NCBI GenBank assembly: GCA_024998705.1
Contig: JACOEF010000337.1
Location: forward strand, 1 to 5,343
DNA length: 5,343 bases
Reading direction: 5' to 3'
Source of the DNA: Nitrospira sp.
GTDB taxonomy: Bacteria; Nitrospirota; Nitrospiria; Nitrospirales; Nitrospiraceae
Made by a program: the position numbers and the translations under genes. This document shows positions 5,340-5,343 of this stretch, one piece after another. Every line of letters begins with the position of its first letter. The stretch's first letter is position 1. Under the pieces are notes generated by a model. That model was given only the letters and a program-made list of their open reading frames with translations, was not told the origin of the DNA and made no database searches.

Positions 5340-5343
5340 GCGC

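Noticed and set aside
1..5343. tRNA, rRNA, CRISPR array, insertion sequence or attachment site
   Set aside because: I found no cloverleaf, no regularly spaced repeats, and no transposase or integrase motif on either strand.

Overview
The window is a moderately GC-rich bacterial chromosome segment (GC content judged by eye, not computed) with six intact or edge-truncated protein genes, one small stand-alone gene and one possible gene remnant. All well-supported genes except one small ORF lie on the minus strand. The mix of genes (a two-subunit pyruvate dehydrogenase E1, a TRL-like small envelope protein and a tRNA-dihydrouridine synthase with an enlarged barrel insertion) reminds me of Nitrospirota such as Nitrospira. 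That assignment is an impression from protein style, not a demonstrated match.

Reading in the direction of transcription, from right to left: positions 5339-4155 encode a tRNA-dihydrouridine synthase. It is followed after 5 nt by a Maf-family nucleotide pyrophosphatase (4149-3517), so the two form a tightly packed, probably translationally coupled pair. A 181-nt spacer follows, holding the leader and possible promoter of a 92-aa TRL-like exported protein (3335-3057) that ends in a stem-loop. Next is a 234-nt, CpG-rich non-coding stretch with several inverted repeats. Upstream of it lies a plus-strand 67-aa hypothetical gene (2619-2822) with a very strong ribosome binding site.

The gap at 2271-2618 has a good sigma70-type promoter reading leftwards. 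It also has a coding-like plus-strand stretch without a start codon (2313-2513). The leftward promoter drives a 224-aa secreted protein of unknown function (2270-1596), which closes with a strong GC hairpin. Last comes the pyruvate dehydrogenase operon: E1 alpha (pdhA, 1452-475), then E1 beta (pdhB, 466 to beyond the left edge).

Functionally the window is mostly housekeeping: central carbon metabolism (PDH E1), tRNA modification (Dus) and nucleotide-pool sanitation (Maf), interspersed with small envelope or hypothetical genes. I see no mobile element, CRISPR array, rRNA or tRNA. No convincing new multi-gene system is visible. The items most worth a second look are the broken plus-strand coding stretch, the unrecognised secreted protein, the repeat-rich spacer at 2820-2945, and the Asp-to-Glu change in the metal/ThDP motif of E1 alpha.
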